Origin: Ilyonectria destructans
Taxonomy: Eukaryota; Ascomycota; Sordariomycetes; Hypocreales; Nectriaceae
DNA: 64,000 bases
Direction: 5' to 3'
Assembly (NCBI GenBank): GCA_020740775.1
Contig: JAHEWK010000004.1
Span: 2,728,001-2,792,000, forward strand
How positions within the stretch are numbered: position 1 is the first letter of the stretch; each line of letters begins with the position of its first letter. The notes below the pieces were generated by a model that was given only the letters and a program-made list of their open reading frames with translations, was not told where the DNA came from and did not search any database. The position numbers were made by a program, and so were the translations under genes. Shown piece after piece: positions 1 to 11,368 of the stretch.

Positions 1-633
1 GTATGACTCAGAGCCCACAGTGCCAACTCCCCGAGACACACCTCTCAGTGACATTCCACGCGAGGCTCGTTTGATTGTCCCAATTCCGGGATCCTCGCCA
101 GGGTTGCAAATCGAGCAACGTCAGCGACAGGTGCCAGCACGAGGTTGTCTCGGTTTCCCCAGGTCCAGCCAGATTCCAAGCCATTTCAGGGGAATAGGTA
201 TTGAAGACGGCATTTGCCTTGCCATTGACATTAGCCGCGAAATTGCCAAACAGAATCCTCATCTCTTTTCCGTTGCCATGGTCGGCACGTGCTGCGCCCA
301 ACGAATGCACCACGACGCACACAGGAGCGTCGAAACCAAGCCATGTCATCCAGTCGTCTCGTTTCGCCTGGCCAAAAGCCGTTTCTGCAGCCAGCCAGGA
401 AAAAAACGCCCACCCGCGGACCCGAGGCCGCGTTGCCCGGTTCTGCTAGGCCCGCATGCTTGCTGCTACCACTGCTTCTAGGGTGTTTCCGCCGTGATGT
501 TCCTGCAGCCCCTCTCACCGACACTTCCGCCGCAAGCCAAGTCGTCGAAGGCTGGCGCCAGGCCGTGGAGCCCAAGGTCGTGGGCTCGTGGAGCTCGGCG
601 ACGGCCCCGTGCGGCCAAGGCGGCTCTGGAGTC

Positions 634-670
634 ATGGATCGATGGACCGATGGATCGATGGATCGATGGA
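634..670. repeat. 8-bp tandem repeat
   Basis: About four and a half copies of the unit atggatcg stand in tandem, one copy carrying a T-to-C change (atggaccg). It is a microsatellite-like tract in non-coding sequence. Confidence 0.85.
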
Positions 671-881
671 GCTGGAAACGGCCGAGAGTCGGCTGGACGC
701 TGCATCAACCACTGTGGCGACATGGCATGGCCAGCGCCGGGAGCCTGGTGAACCATCCAACACCAGCACTCTTATCATCTCGGTCTCGTCACATCACACT
801 TCCTCTTGCCTCTTCTGACGCTGAGCAACCGGATCCGCAGGGGTGCTGACGCTGCTGCTGTCACCGGTGCTGCAAGCCGCT

Positions 882-909
882 GCACCTAGAGCACCTAGAG
901 CACCTTAGA
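882..909. repeat. 9-10-bp tandem repeat
   Basis: Three head-to-tail copies of gcacctaga, the last with one extra T. Short non-coding tandem repeat. Confidence 0.8.
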
Positions 910-3720
910 GCATGGGAGGTTACTTGGGAAATCGCCTGTCTGGTGTTACACAAGTCGACATCAACCCTGAACGCGTTGGGATCATCCCGAGTCGGAAACT
1001 TAAATCATGGTGCTCTGACACCGAAGGCCTCGAGATAGACGCCAACAATCCCAACTGCCGCTTGAAGCTTGCTAAACCTCTTACACACCGACTCAGATAC
1101 GACGGGGGTTCCAAGCAGAGCTTCCGAATATTCTTACACATACTTACGCATCCTTACGCATCGTACCCATCCCTACGCTCTGGTACATATGCACCCTCTG
1201 AAACTGGCAGACTCTGGAAGCACGCAGCAGCCCCTCCCCCCACGCGACAGCCCTTCCATCCCTCACTTCCATGCCTGGCCCGCATCCACCTTAACCAGCC
1301 CAGGCCAACCAAAACAAAACATCTCCAAATCCTCCACTCCGACAGAGCCCATTCCACATTCCACATCCCGCATCCCGCACGCACGCACCTCACGCACGCA
1401 CGCATCCCGCATCCTCCGGCGCCCACGCCCATCCATCGCCTCTGCCGGCCGCGCTCCAAAGACAGGATGAGACATGACACACTTCGGATGCCCAACCAGC
1501 CTGAAAACCAACAGCTCGCCCTGCCTTCATGGCCCAACGCCGTGCTCATGCGAGCGCAGATGATGCGTCTTTATCGCCCCAACCACCCGCCCTCGCACCT
1601 GCAGCACAGCGCTCTCGGCACCTGCTCACGAACGGAAGAGCATCGCCGCCATCGCCATCACGACAAGTTCCACGGCGCCTGAGCATCCCACGTTCCCGCG
1701 CTTCGCCTCCCACGCGACGGAGTTCCACGTCCATGGCCTCTGCTTTCCCCCCACACTCACCGCATCTGCCATGTCCCAGATGGATCCCCCGGCCCCTGTC
1801 TCCCGGTCCCCCTCGCTCACACACACACCCCGACCTGCATCTCTGGTCTCTCCAGGTCTCCGGCGATGCCTGCAAGCCCGTAGCAGATGCCGAGCCGAGT
1901 CTAAATCGCAGATGTCGCATCTGGTATGGATGCGGTCGAACAGGAGATCTCCAGCGGCTCTCGTTCTGCGGCCTTGCCTCCGATTACGTATGATGCCACA
2001 CTGCGTTTTCTCGCCATCGCCGCAGACAGGCCCTTGCAGCTCCGACCACCACCTTATTCTGACCAAGTCAGGGCTGCGGCTCACTGAGGCCATCCCATGG
2101 GGTGCCTCTCCTGACTCCAAGCACAACCCATATGAGCCCCTTGGATAACGTCCTGGCTAATCTTTCCGCCTGTCGAATCGGTGAAGCCTCTCCAGCCCGT
2201 GTTCAGATGCCTCCTCAGGTGATGTCTGCGTCACCCCGGCCTCGCTCTCCTTCCCTTCTCTCACCTCCTTCTCCATCTCGTGTTAGCTGCTCCCAAGGCT
2301 CATCCTGTACTCCGTACACGTGGGCCTTGCTCCCTGCGCGCTCATCCGGGGGCGAGCAAGGAAGCAAGTTGGGCCTCCATTTCTTCGGTTGATGTCCCCG
2401 GATGCACGTCAGGACATCAAATTGTATGGGGCCATGACCCGACATGGCCCCCTGCCAGGCGGAGAAAACCCATCGTGGGCTCTTCTCATTCTCGTGCTTG
2501 CCCGCGTTGCACACCGCTCAGTTCGCCAACTCGTAGTTGCCGCCAGCGACGAAGTCTCGGGCTGAGACTGTCTCTGGTTCTTGGGATTAGTTCCGTTCCA
2601 GGATGGTCTGATCCTTAATGGGCCTAGACAGGACATTCCAACTAAAAGGACCAGGATCATAACCGATACTGTCAGTTTTCACCAAGTGGCGTAAACCCAA
2701 ACTTACTTCCCAAGTTATTAGAGACAGGCACCTACAACTCATTCGTAGCCGGAGGCCACAACAACAACAACCTGCGAGGGCTCGAACGCACAACTGTCTC
2801 AAATCCCGACTCACTCACTAGAGATCTGAGATGTCTCTCTCCGAGCACACCTATCGATCCGGATCGTAAAACTAGCTCGCACCCCAACATTTACTACTAT
2901 GGCAACCCACCCACCCCTTCGCTCTTTAGAGGGAGGATCGCCCCGTGCTCGGTCCCACTCGCCATGTGCCCCTCATCCAGCCGGCGTGTGGGGAAGCCCG
3001 GCTTCAAACTCGCGGGAAGCTCTACGCCCAGAGTATTCCCAGAGCTGTGTTTCTCGGCTTGGTTGCCCTTTTTGGTGCATTGCGTAAAAGCATGATGCAA
3101 GATTGAATGAATCTGGAGGGCCTCGGCTTGTCTGCCGTTGAACTGACGGCTGCCATGACCAGACTGCCGAGAAGCATGCATGTCGGGTGTGGGACGGAAG
3201 CCGCGATCATTTCCCCGGTTGAACACATGAACATTCTGCATGCGAGTGATCGTGCTTCTCCAGGATGGATTTTGGCTATTGTATCACTGGCCTGTAGCAA
3301 CCTCGTCACCCCAAGCTCAACAAGTTCTGCAACTTGAAACTCCCCTAGTACAACCCTACCCTGCAACTACTCTACAACTCTGTAGCTGCAAGCCGCGTAA
3401 GCAACCTTGTCACCCAACGTAACCTTGTAAATTTGTATCTCTACAATTGGAACTTCGAGCATGTAGGGGTGTCTAGCTATGCATACCCTGAGACTCTGTT
3501 GGTGGTGTTGCCGTTGTTGTAGCACCTGGTGTCTGTATGTGCTGCCAAGGTGTCATGAGAGTGTTCGCGGGGATGATAAACCACTCTGGCATAGTATTAC
3601 AGCTTTCTGTACTGTAGCTAAACTGTATTCCGATGGATACGGTATGTGGTAGTTTGCGAGAGAGTGTATGTGTCGCTTGATCATCTACAGAAATAATATT
3701 TAAGATGGATCTCATGAGCA

Positions 3721-4230
3721 ACCCCGAATATTGAAAAGAGTGCTATTTATGAAAGCTATGTAGATTCGTTGATGTCAATTAATATCCCTTGATAAGTTTA
3801 ATTGTTGTTTATCGGCGTGGTGAACATAACTGCAAATATCGATTCTGCTTTTCGTTCTAACTTCTGTCGAGCTCTAGGGTAGCACACGCGCAACTAGACG
3901 CAGACAACAAATACAGCACCTAGCTCCCCATACTATGCATTGTGAGTAAAATAAATTCCGTATCTAGGTATTTACGTGTAGGTTCTAATTAGCCTTTTCG
4001 TTAATTAGTTGTCGTAAAGTTCTCTCCAAAATTTATATCTTGTACTGGCTCAAAGGTTCTAATCATCGACGTAGACTACACCAGAACGTCGAAACAGGTA
4101 AGTTCGCCATACAACGAGATGATATAAATTGAACATGTCTTCAGATAGGTAGCTTTATATTAAAGAGACGGCGCTTATTATTCTACCTGATTATCATTGA
4201 CTGTCCTTGGAATTATGACCATGATGTGAC
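3721..4230. other. AT-rich block, possible degenerate remnant
   Basis: Two 60-base lines I counted (3781-3840 and 3961-4020) are about 33 and 32 percent GC, well below the neighbouring sequence. No long open frame and no recognisable transposon protein is present. Such blocks in ascomycete genomes are often old mobile DNA changed by repeat-induced point mutation, but nothing here identifies an ancestor. Confidence 0.4.
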
Positions 4231-4788
4231 CGCCGACAAACTTGACTCCGATGTCGCTCAACCTTCAATCAGCTGCAATCAAGTTATCTGCACATCACTA
4301 TTCCAGTTATTTACTCAATTCAAGAGCATACACATGCAACTCCTCTCATTTCCCCAAGTCACCGCCGTCCTTTCACTTCACCTAACCCATCGCGTAACGA
4401 ATCGCGTTGTCTCACCCACTAGCCTTATCTCACAGTCAAAGAGGTCCAAATCGCGGCTTGGCAGCGGGACCAGCCACGAGGTTCGTGCGGGGAGATAAGC
4501 TTGAATAGATGCCGGAACTAGGTGGATAATTGAACGGATAGGGAATGAATATGCGGTGGACAGAAAAAGGAAAAGCATGCGATGGGGAAGAGGAATTGCG
4601 GTATGGCGCCTAGCGCGGCTTGTTATGGGTCTCGGCAGGTTGTGACAGATGCATGAAGAGACTTGGTTCCGCGAATGAAGACAACTCGGCGTCGTCCGCG
4701 GAAACCTCTCAATCTCGTGTGTAAGCAATTATGTTTCTCAGGTTAGCGTGTCTCAACCTCCGTTTCTCGCGAGTTACCCGAGCCATTC

Positions 4789-4910
4789 GGTCGTCATATT
4801 ACCCAATTCTTCGCCCAAAAACGACAGTTATTCCGAAAAATGACGACGCTGACAGTCTCGACCACCGCTTTCCCCGTTCATGACGACCGTAACGACTGTT
4901 AATGACGACC
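4789..4910. promoter_or_regulatory. Cluster of ATGACGAC-type words upstream of the MFS gene
   Basis: The word ATGACGAC occurs on the plus strand at 4840, 4880 and 4902 (the last two as ATGACGACC) and in reverse orientation as GGTCGTCAT at 4789-4797. Four copies lie within about 120 bp, 400-520 bp before the transporter start. TGACG is a half-site of CRE/ATF-type bZIP sites, so a regulator binding cluster is possible but unproven. Confidence 0.35.
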
Positions 4911-5308
4911 GCGATTAGAAATCCTCAATTCTTATCAGCCGTTCCCCGCAACACAACAGCAGCAACTTCTTCCACCCGCTCTTCTGGTTTGTCGGTTGCT
5001 GCATTCCGACCTCGTTTCCGAACTCGATACAGCCACTATCCCCACACAGTTTGTCAGCAGCAAGATCCCGCTATCCCCGAACAAGCATCGCGACCCTTCG
5101 GCGAACTCCCCGCTTGGACCATCTGGGCAGCCAAGCCGCAAGCCCATGGCACATTGCCCGTGGATTCGGCGCCCTCTGGGTGACCGTCGTTGGGATGCCA
5201 GTGTGGAGCGGCATGGTACATAGGAGCGGTTGTTTCCCTCGCTGGGGGGGCGTGGAGCTGCTTCATCTCACCGTCGAGTGTATCCGGAACTGTTTTTGGA
5301 TAGATACA

Positions 5309-6970
5309 ATGGCAGCCGACGACGAAGAGCGTGTTCCCGGCATCGGGAGCGATGGTTTGCCCGACGTCGAAAAGCTCGGACGCCAGAGACCAGCCACATT
5401 TGCGTCGACATGGGCGGAAGTCGGCTTTGGCATTGCCCTCTTGGGTTCCATGTTGCTAGCTGTGAGTTGTCCGACTATAAGTCTATAAGCCCTCGAGTCA
5501 ATGCAGGAACCCGCGACTAACCCGCAGCAATAGGAATTCTTCGTCAGTGGCTTCCACATCATCCTCCCGCCCCTGGTTACGGAGCTGGACATCCCGGCCG
5601 CCTCGCAGACATGGCCGTCCAGCGTCTTCTCCCTCATCACGGGGGCCTTCCTGCTGCCCATGGGCCGCATCGGTGACAAGTACGGCGGGTACGTGCTCTT
5701 CAATGCCGGCCTGCTGTGGTTCTTCCTGTGGTGCCTCGTCGCCGGCTTTAGCAAGAACTACATGATGCTCATCATGTGCCGCGCCATGCAGGGCTTCGGA
5801 CCGGCTGCGTATCTGCCCGGAGGCGTCATGCTGCTCGGCAAGATCTACCGCCCCGGTCCGCGCAAGAACCTCATCTTTGCTCTGTACGGTGCGTTTGCGC
5901 CACTGGGCTTCTTCCTGGGCATCCTCGTCGGTGGGCTGTCGGCCGAGTTCCTGAGCTGGCGGTGGTACTTTTGGGTCGGGGCCATTTCCGTCGGTGTCGT
6001 GGCTGCCATGTCTCTGCTAACCATTCCGTTCGACTTCCGCGAACAGCGGCTTCCCGTTGACATGGACTGGTGGGGGATTGCGACGATTGTCCCGGGACTG
6101 CTGCTCATCGTGTATGCCATCACGGACAGCTCGCATGCGCCGGAGGGCTGGAAGACGCCGTATATCATTGTGACGTTGATTCTCGGCATCCTGTTTCTCA
6201 TTGGCGCGTGGTACGTCGAGACGCGGGTGTCCGCCAACCCTCTGCTGCCGGCAGATCTATTTTTGCCGCGGTACATGACGCGCCTCATGGTGTCCCTGTT
6301 CATGGGCTACGGCACGTTTGGTCTGTTCCTCTTCTACTCGACCTTCTACATTGAGCTTGTGCTGGACCAGCCACCGCTGACCACGGCCATCTGGTACATC
6401 CCTCTCTTCGCGGGCGGCCTCATCATCGCTACTGTCGGAGGGTTCACGTTGCATCTCCTGCCAGGGCGGCTGCTGCTTGTCATCTCGGCGGTGGCCAATC
6501 TCATGTGCATGCTGCTGTTCGCCATCATTCCGGAGAACCCTAGCTACTGGGCGTACGTGTTTCCGTCCATGATATGTGCGACGATGGGGATTGACATCAC
6601 CTACACGGTGAGCAACGTCTTTATCACGACGAACCTGCCCAGCCACCTGCAAGGCCTTGCAGGGGCCGTGATCAACAGCGTGTTGTTCCTGGGCATTAGC
6701 TTCTGGCTAGGTATCGCGGATATCGCAGTGGCACAGACCAGCCACCTGGGCCAAAGGCAGAGCTACAAGGTGGCATTTTGGCTGGCCGTAGGCGTAGCAG
6801 CATTGCCGCTGGTGCTATTGCCGTTCCTCAAGATTGGGTCGGCTAAGAGTGACCTCACGGTAGAAGAGCGACAGCGCCTTGAGGCTGAGGCACAGCCAAC
6901 TGAGGAGACGGCAGAGACGGCAGAGACTGTAGAGACTAGGGAACCAGAAGCTGAGAAACGTGCGGAATGA
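5309..6970 (+). CDS. MFS transporter, DHA2-like (14-TM type), aminotriazole-resistance/ATR1-like
   Basis: This is a membrane transporter of the major facilitator superfamily, probably a proton-coupled drug or metabolite exporter of the plasma membrane. The model has two exons, 5309-5461 and 6970-terminated 5534-6970, split by a 72-bp intron (GTGAGT...AATAG); the joined frame gives 529 residues. The first exon gives a hydrophilic N-terminus and the first half of TM1; after the splice the chain continues with many hydrophobic segments. The loop GRIGDKYGG matches the MFS motif A between TM2 and TM3, and CRAMQGFGPA is typical of the following helix. The C-terminal tail is acidic with a small TAET repeat near residues 500-515. 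The start at 5309 is preferred over earlier in-frame codons because the upstream translation is not conserved-looking. Substrate unknown; family assignment is firm, subfamily is inference. Confidence 0.9.
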
Positions 6971-9900
6971 TGATCGAAACACGGCAGTTGGACATGCATC
7001 AGCAAGGGACAAGGAGCAAGGAGCAAGGGTTAGAGGGATTTGAATCATCATAACGGCCAAGACTCAAATAGAATGTTACACTAGACTACTCTACTCAATC
7101 CCAGATGAGGGTTACCTCGCCCTGATATGCAGGCACTCTACGGCTGGATCTACTCGGCACAAACTGGCAGTGTGGCATCAAGGATGGTCAAAGTTACGAG
7201 GTGACATCGCTCGCAAGAGCACCAGCTACCAAGATGTGGCTTGCGAATTGCATCTCAGGGTAACGTCGTAGGGCACAGACACCGGGGAACGCCCGCCGTG
7301 TCACGAATCGACGGATGCCGTTGCAGGGATGTTGATAGCCCGAGGGAAGGGCCTGCGCCCGCGATCCCAGACAGCCGAAGTTGCAGAAAAAACCAAACAG
7401 TCTAGCTGTGGTGACACGATTCCCGAGCCAACATCTGGTCCCTTGCAGCACGCAGACTGGGATCAGGATTGTAAAAAAGGTCGAGACGAAAAGGCAAAAA
7501 ATTAACGGCGCGCGAGCCCCTGCATGAAATTATATGTACGACCGCTTTCTTACTTTTTATTATTATTATTCTCATTCCTTAAAAGGCTCTGTGCCTGTGG
7601 ATGGAACATGGTCCTCCCATCTCAGACCCGTCTTCTCTGGGAGATGAAGGGCAACGTGGCGCCACAGTGCCACGGCCGACTTAACCCCTGGGCGAGAGGG
7701 CGAGATAGGGCATGGGCCGTCTGTCCCGGCAGAGAGATGAGGTGCAGCGTGGCGGACCAGGGGGGGACGTTGAAGTGTTGACGTTGGGTGATGAGGTTGA
7801 CGTGGAATGGCGGCATCGTTAGGTCAGCAACATGCAAGCGCAGCGCAAGACGAAATGAAGTGTTGGGACCTGGCGTTTGTGCGATGCGACGCTGCATCTC
7901 AGCCGGGTTTGTTCTATAGTGGTGTTTTTTTTTCTTTCCTCCACTACGAAGGCTGCGCAGGAAGTTTATACAGCTTCCCAAGGTATAGGTACGTACCGTC
8001 CGTACAGCATAGCACAGATAACAATGATTTACTTATCTATTTTTAATTTCTAGAGGGGAGCTTCTGTAGGGCTCTTTTTGCTCCGTTGATCGGCCGCATA
8101 TCGTACTGTATGGGGCTGCTTATACCACTTACTATTGAAGCTGTCAAACTTCCTGCGCCAGTCTTCGTACAGCTGAGCTGGATACAGACACGAGGCGTAG
8201 GAACGAGACACTGATTCAGTCCAGCGCAAACGATCTGGCTGTGCACTCGGGACGGCGCGACACACCACGCGGCTAACTACAGCAGTAAGCTGACGGCGAC
8301 CTGTCTTGCATCGGCCGGCAGACGGCACCAAGGCAAAGCTCCCGGGCCAAGACCACAGCCCAGGCCCGCTACTCCGTGTTGCCTACTTACATGAGGACAT
8401 GTAGGCGTCATCGTCGGCTCTTGGACTGGAGTAAAAATGGCGGAGCCGAGACAAGCAACAGGCCGGGCGGGCTGGACAGGCTGGGCGAGACCCCGAGGGG
8501 ACGGGGACCCGACAAAAGCAACAAACCTATGGGAAGACCCGACCGGGCCCAGCGACAGGGTCCTAAAACTTGGAAGACGGGGCGGGTGGGGTGGCGTTGA
8601 GCCTGGATGTCCTGTCCTTTCCCTCTTGCATGCTGGGCGCAGCAGCCACACACGCGAGTATGAGGTGGAGTTTTTGGAGCGTTGGCTTTGAGTCCTGGGG
8701 GAGCAAGCGTGCGCAGGGGAGCGATGGTCGCAGCGGGCGGCTTCAATCGCGAGCATGGCCTAATATCTGGGGTGACGGCGAATGACTGCAGAAGATAAGA
8801 GGAAGAGGGTGGGCGAGATAAGGGGGTGGCAATCAATTGAAGCCCCGAAATGGACATGGCGATGGTGGTGATGGATGCATGCTAATAGGTACAGTACAGG
8901 TACAGTACCAGCAGACCCTTGATTCCTTCGGATAAAGGCCCGAGCATGATTCCTGGGTACTGTACAGTGCCTGCAGCAAGCGAAGAAAATTCTCCTCCAG
9001 ACAGACGTCAGAGATTTTTCCTTTCTTTTTCGACATGATTCCTTGCGTCACTAGGGGACCTCCGCGCGTGGATGTGGACCCGGGCAGAAGACGCCCTGTT
9101 TCGTTTCCGCGGAGAGGGATCAGCGGGTCCGTTCCCCCATCCCATAGCATCATCATTCATCAAGGCCATCGCTCCCATGAGTGCCCTGCTGCAGTCGTCA
9201 CACAAGGTGGGATGTGTACCCGGTGCCTGCTCTGACGGGAAACAGAATTCGGCAATATTAGGAAAGGATCAGATCCATGCTGGGGAGTCGCAGCAGGGTG
9301 GGCCGTCGCCTTGTTTTTGGATGAGATGCATCTTGGGGAACCTCAACGACCGGGGGGGGTGGACATACACTTCAAACGGACCTCTAATAAACAGCCCTGA
9401 TGGCCGGGAATTTTCAGCGGCAACGCAGCATCGCAGAAGGAAACACCAACAAGAAAAAAAAGAAGTTAGCCTCATCAAGGATAAGGTTTCGTCGACGAGC
9501 CACGCAGGACGTGAAGGGCTCAGGAGCAGCCACATCCGGCGCACTCATTACTCATGCTGAGGGCTCCTCTGGGGCATCTGATGGGGACGCCGCTAGTGGG
9601 CTGTGGATTGGAAGTTTTAGAGTCGCATGCGGACCGGCACTCGCACTGACGCCCACCCTTTACGTAGTTGGGGATAGTGATGTACTCCTCGGCCAGCTTG
9701 ACGTGTCCCGGTACTGGGCGCCGCGAACTACACTAGGCACTATCTTCGCTAGCGACCACTCCGCGAAACTTGCCCTTTGTCAGTCACCGACCAGGATGGG
9801 GACCTTCCGCGCGGGACTTTCCAAAGAGTTGCCTTCACAGGAGCCAAAAAAGTGGCTTCCTTGAACCGGAGTAGGCTGGTTTCAAGAGCGTCCATCCTCC

Positions 9901-11368
9901 ATTCCCCGGTCTCGGTCTGGAAGTTCCATCCTTCCAACGTCGCCGCACCACCGCCAGCGGCGCATTTCCAACGACGACCTCGCTCGCTCGCCGGTCCAAC
10001 GAAACCGAACGACAAGCTTTCACTCAACAAACAACGCACGGGAATCCCCCACGCCACTTCTGTGTTTGCCGCCCCGTTTTGGCTGGCTGTGAAGAACCGA
10101 ACTCTCCCCAGTCAACCTTCGTCTCTACGCGCTGCGCCCTTGCGTCTGGGACCTTGCAGCTGTCGTCCTCGTCCCGCCGTGCCGTGCAACTCGACCTGCA
10201 CTGCACCCCTGGTGGCACAAACTTGTTGCGCCAAAGCGACTCCCGCGGTCGTCTCGTTGGTCGCATTGCGCTGCGCGTCCGTCCGCCCTCAGGGGAAACA
10301 CACGCTGAGCTGAAAGACCACGTCGTTGTCGTCTGGTCGTGGCCGTGTACTCGGTACGTGCTGTGCGTTTGCTGTTGTACATCCCTGGTCGTCGTCTCGA
10401 CGTCTACTGCCTGTCGCATGTGCTGGTGGGGGGGGACCGCACTGCAACTGTGGGCTACATGGACCTGGGGACCACTTGTACCTGAACTGACACTGACACT
10501 GACCCCGACGGGGCCGCAGACGCGAAACACCAGGATACCCAGTGCAACAGCCGCTCGGAGCACATCGTCTCTCTCTCTCTCAAACCCGGTCCTGTCAGTC
10601 CATCTAGTCTGTGCTGGCATCTGAGTTGATTTTTTCTTCCAAAACTCTCTGGCAAGCCATCCGCGGCCCTTCTATTTGTTTGTTTCTATGGGGATCCTTC
10701 CCGCCCGCTCCCGTTCGCCTATTTTCGCCCGACGCATCCCTCTTGGGCTTTTGAAGCGGACTTGATTCTCAGGACCCTTCTTCTCACTCACCCACCCATT
10801 CGGATTCTATTTCAGATCCAGCAATCTCTCACTGGCCCTGTCTGGCTGTCTCTCCAATCGCATCCACCTCGCTCAACCGTTGCCTTGGACCCTTATCTGC
10901 GTTCCCCAGCTTCGATTCGCAACACGCGACCACCACTCTACCACCACTACTACCACCACTTCTCTCGTCCGCCATTCACCATCCTCCACCAACGACGCTA
11001 TCTCACCAGCTACTGCCAATCCGCCACGCCCGCACCGCTACACTCTCACACACCGACTCCAACGTCATATCATGGGGTGCTGACCCGTGACCTCTGTGCA
11101 CACCTTCAAGCGCATCCCTCGTGGTTCTCGCCTCTCGCCTACTGTGCGAGCTCCATGTCTCGGTCCAGGCGAGACCAGCTGAGTTACGTATTCGCTGGCC
11201 CTACCCTCTCCGGATACCCTCCGAGCTGAAGGACCGGACCCGAGCAAGCTCCAAGACGCTGCGCCAGACCCGCGGGGAAAAAAGACTTAATACGAAGGGG
11301 TATTCTCTGCATTCCGCTGTTGGAGCATAACCACCCACGGCGCTGCGTGCGCGACACATACAGCAGCC
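6971..11368. other. Intergenic stretch and leader of the 1409-residue gene
   Basis: About 4.4 kb without a supportable gene. It contains a local cluster of GTACAGTAC/GTACTGTAC words at 8889-8965, a short (CT)n tract near 10567-10582, and a pyrimidine-rich stretch from about 10.7 to 11.1 kb that is typical of fungal promoter and 5' leader sequence before 11369. Open frames here overlap in several frames and look like shadows. Confidence 0.5.
8889..8965. repeat. GTACAGTAC / GTACTGTAC word cluster (inverted repeat)
   Basis: GTACAGTAC occurs at 8889-8897 and 8900-8908 and its reverse complement GTACTGTAC at 8957-8965, so the segment could form a hairpin with a loop of about 50 bp. The same word recurs at 38828, 39734 and 45231. 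Confidence 0.6.

Larger units (their letters stand above)
1..5308. other. Long stretch without a convincing gene; MFS promoter at its right end
   Basis: Open frames here overlap each other on both strands, have a low-complexity His/Pro/Ser/Arg composition and resemble no protein family I know, so I read none as a gene. The stretch holds simple repeats at 634-670 and 882-909, an AT-rich block near 3.7-4.2 kb, and a cluster of ATGACGACC-like words at 4789-4910 about 400-500 bp before the MFS transporter start. A species-specific gene with several small exons cannot be excluded by eye. Confidence 0.5.

Noticed and set aside
912..1682. 256-codon open frame
   Set aside because: Composition is His/Pro/Arg-rich from a C-rich non-coding sequence, both strands are open, and no domain is recognisable.
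2740..2810. tRNA-like T-loop (gcgttcgagc on the minus strand)
   Set aside because: The flanking bases do not form a T-stem and no acceptor or anticodon arm can be folded around it.
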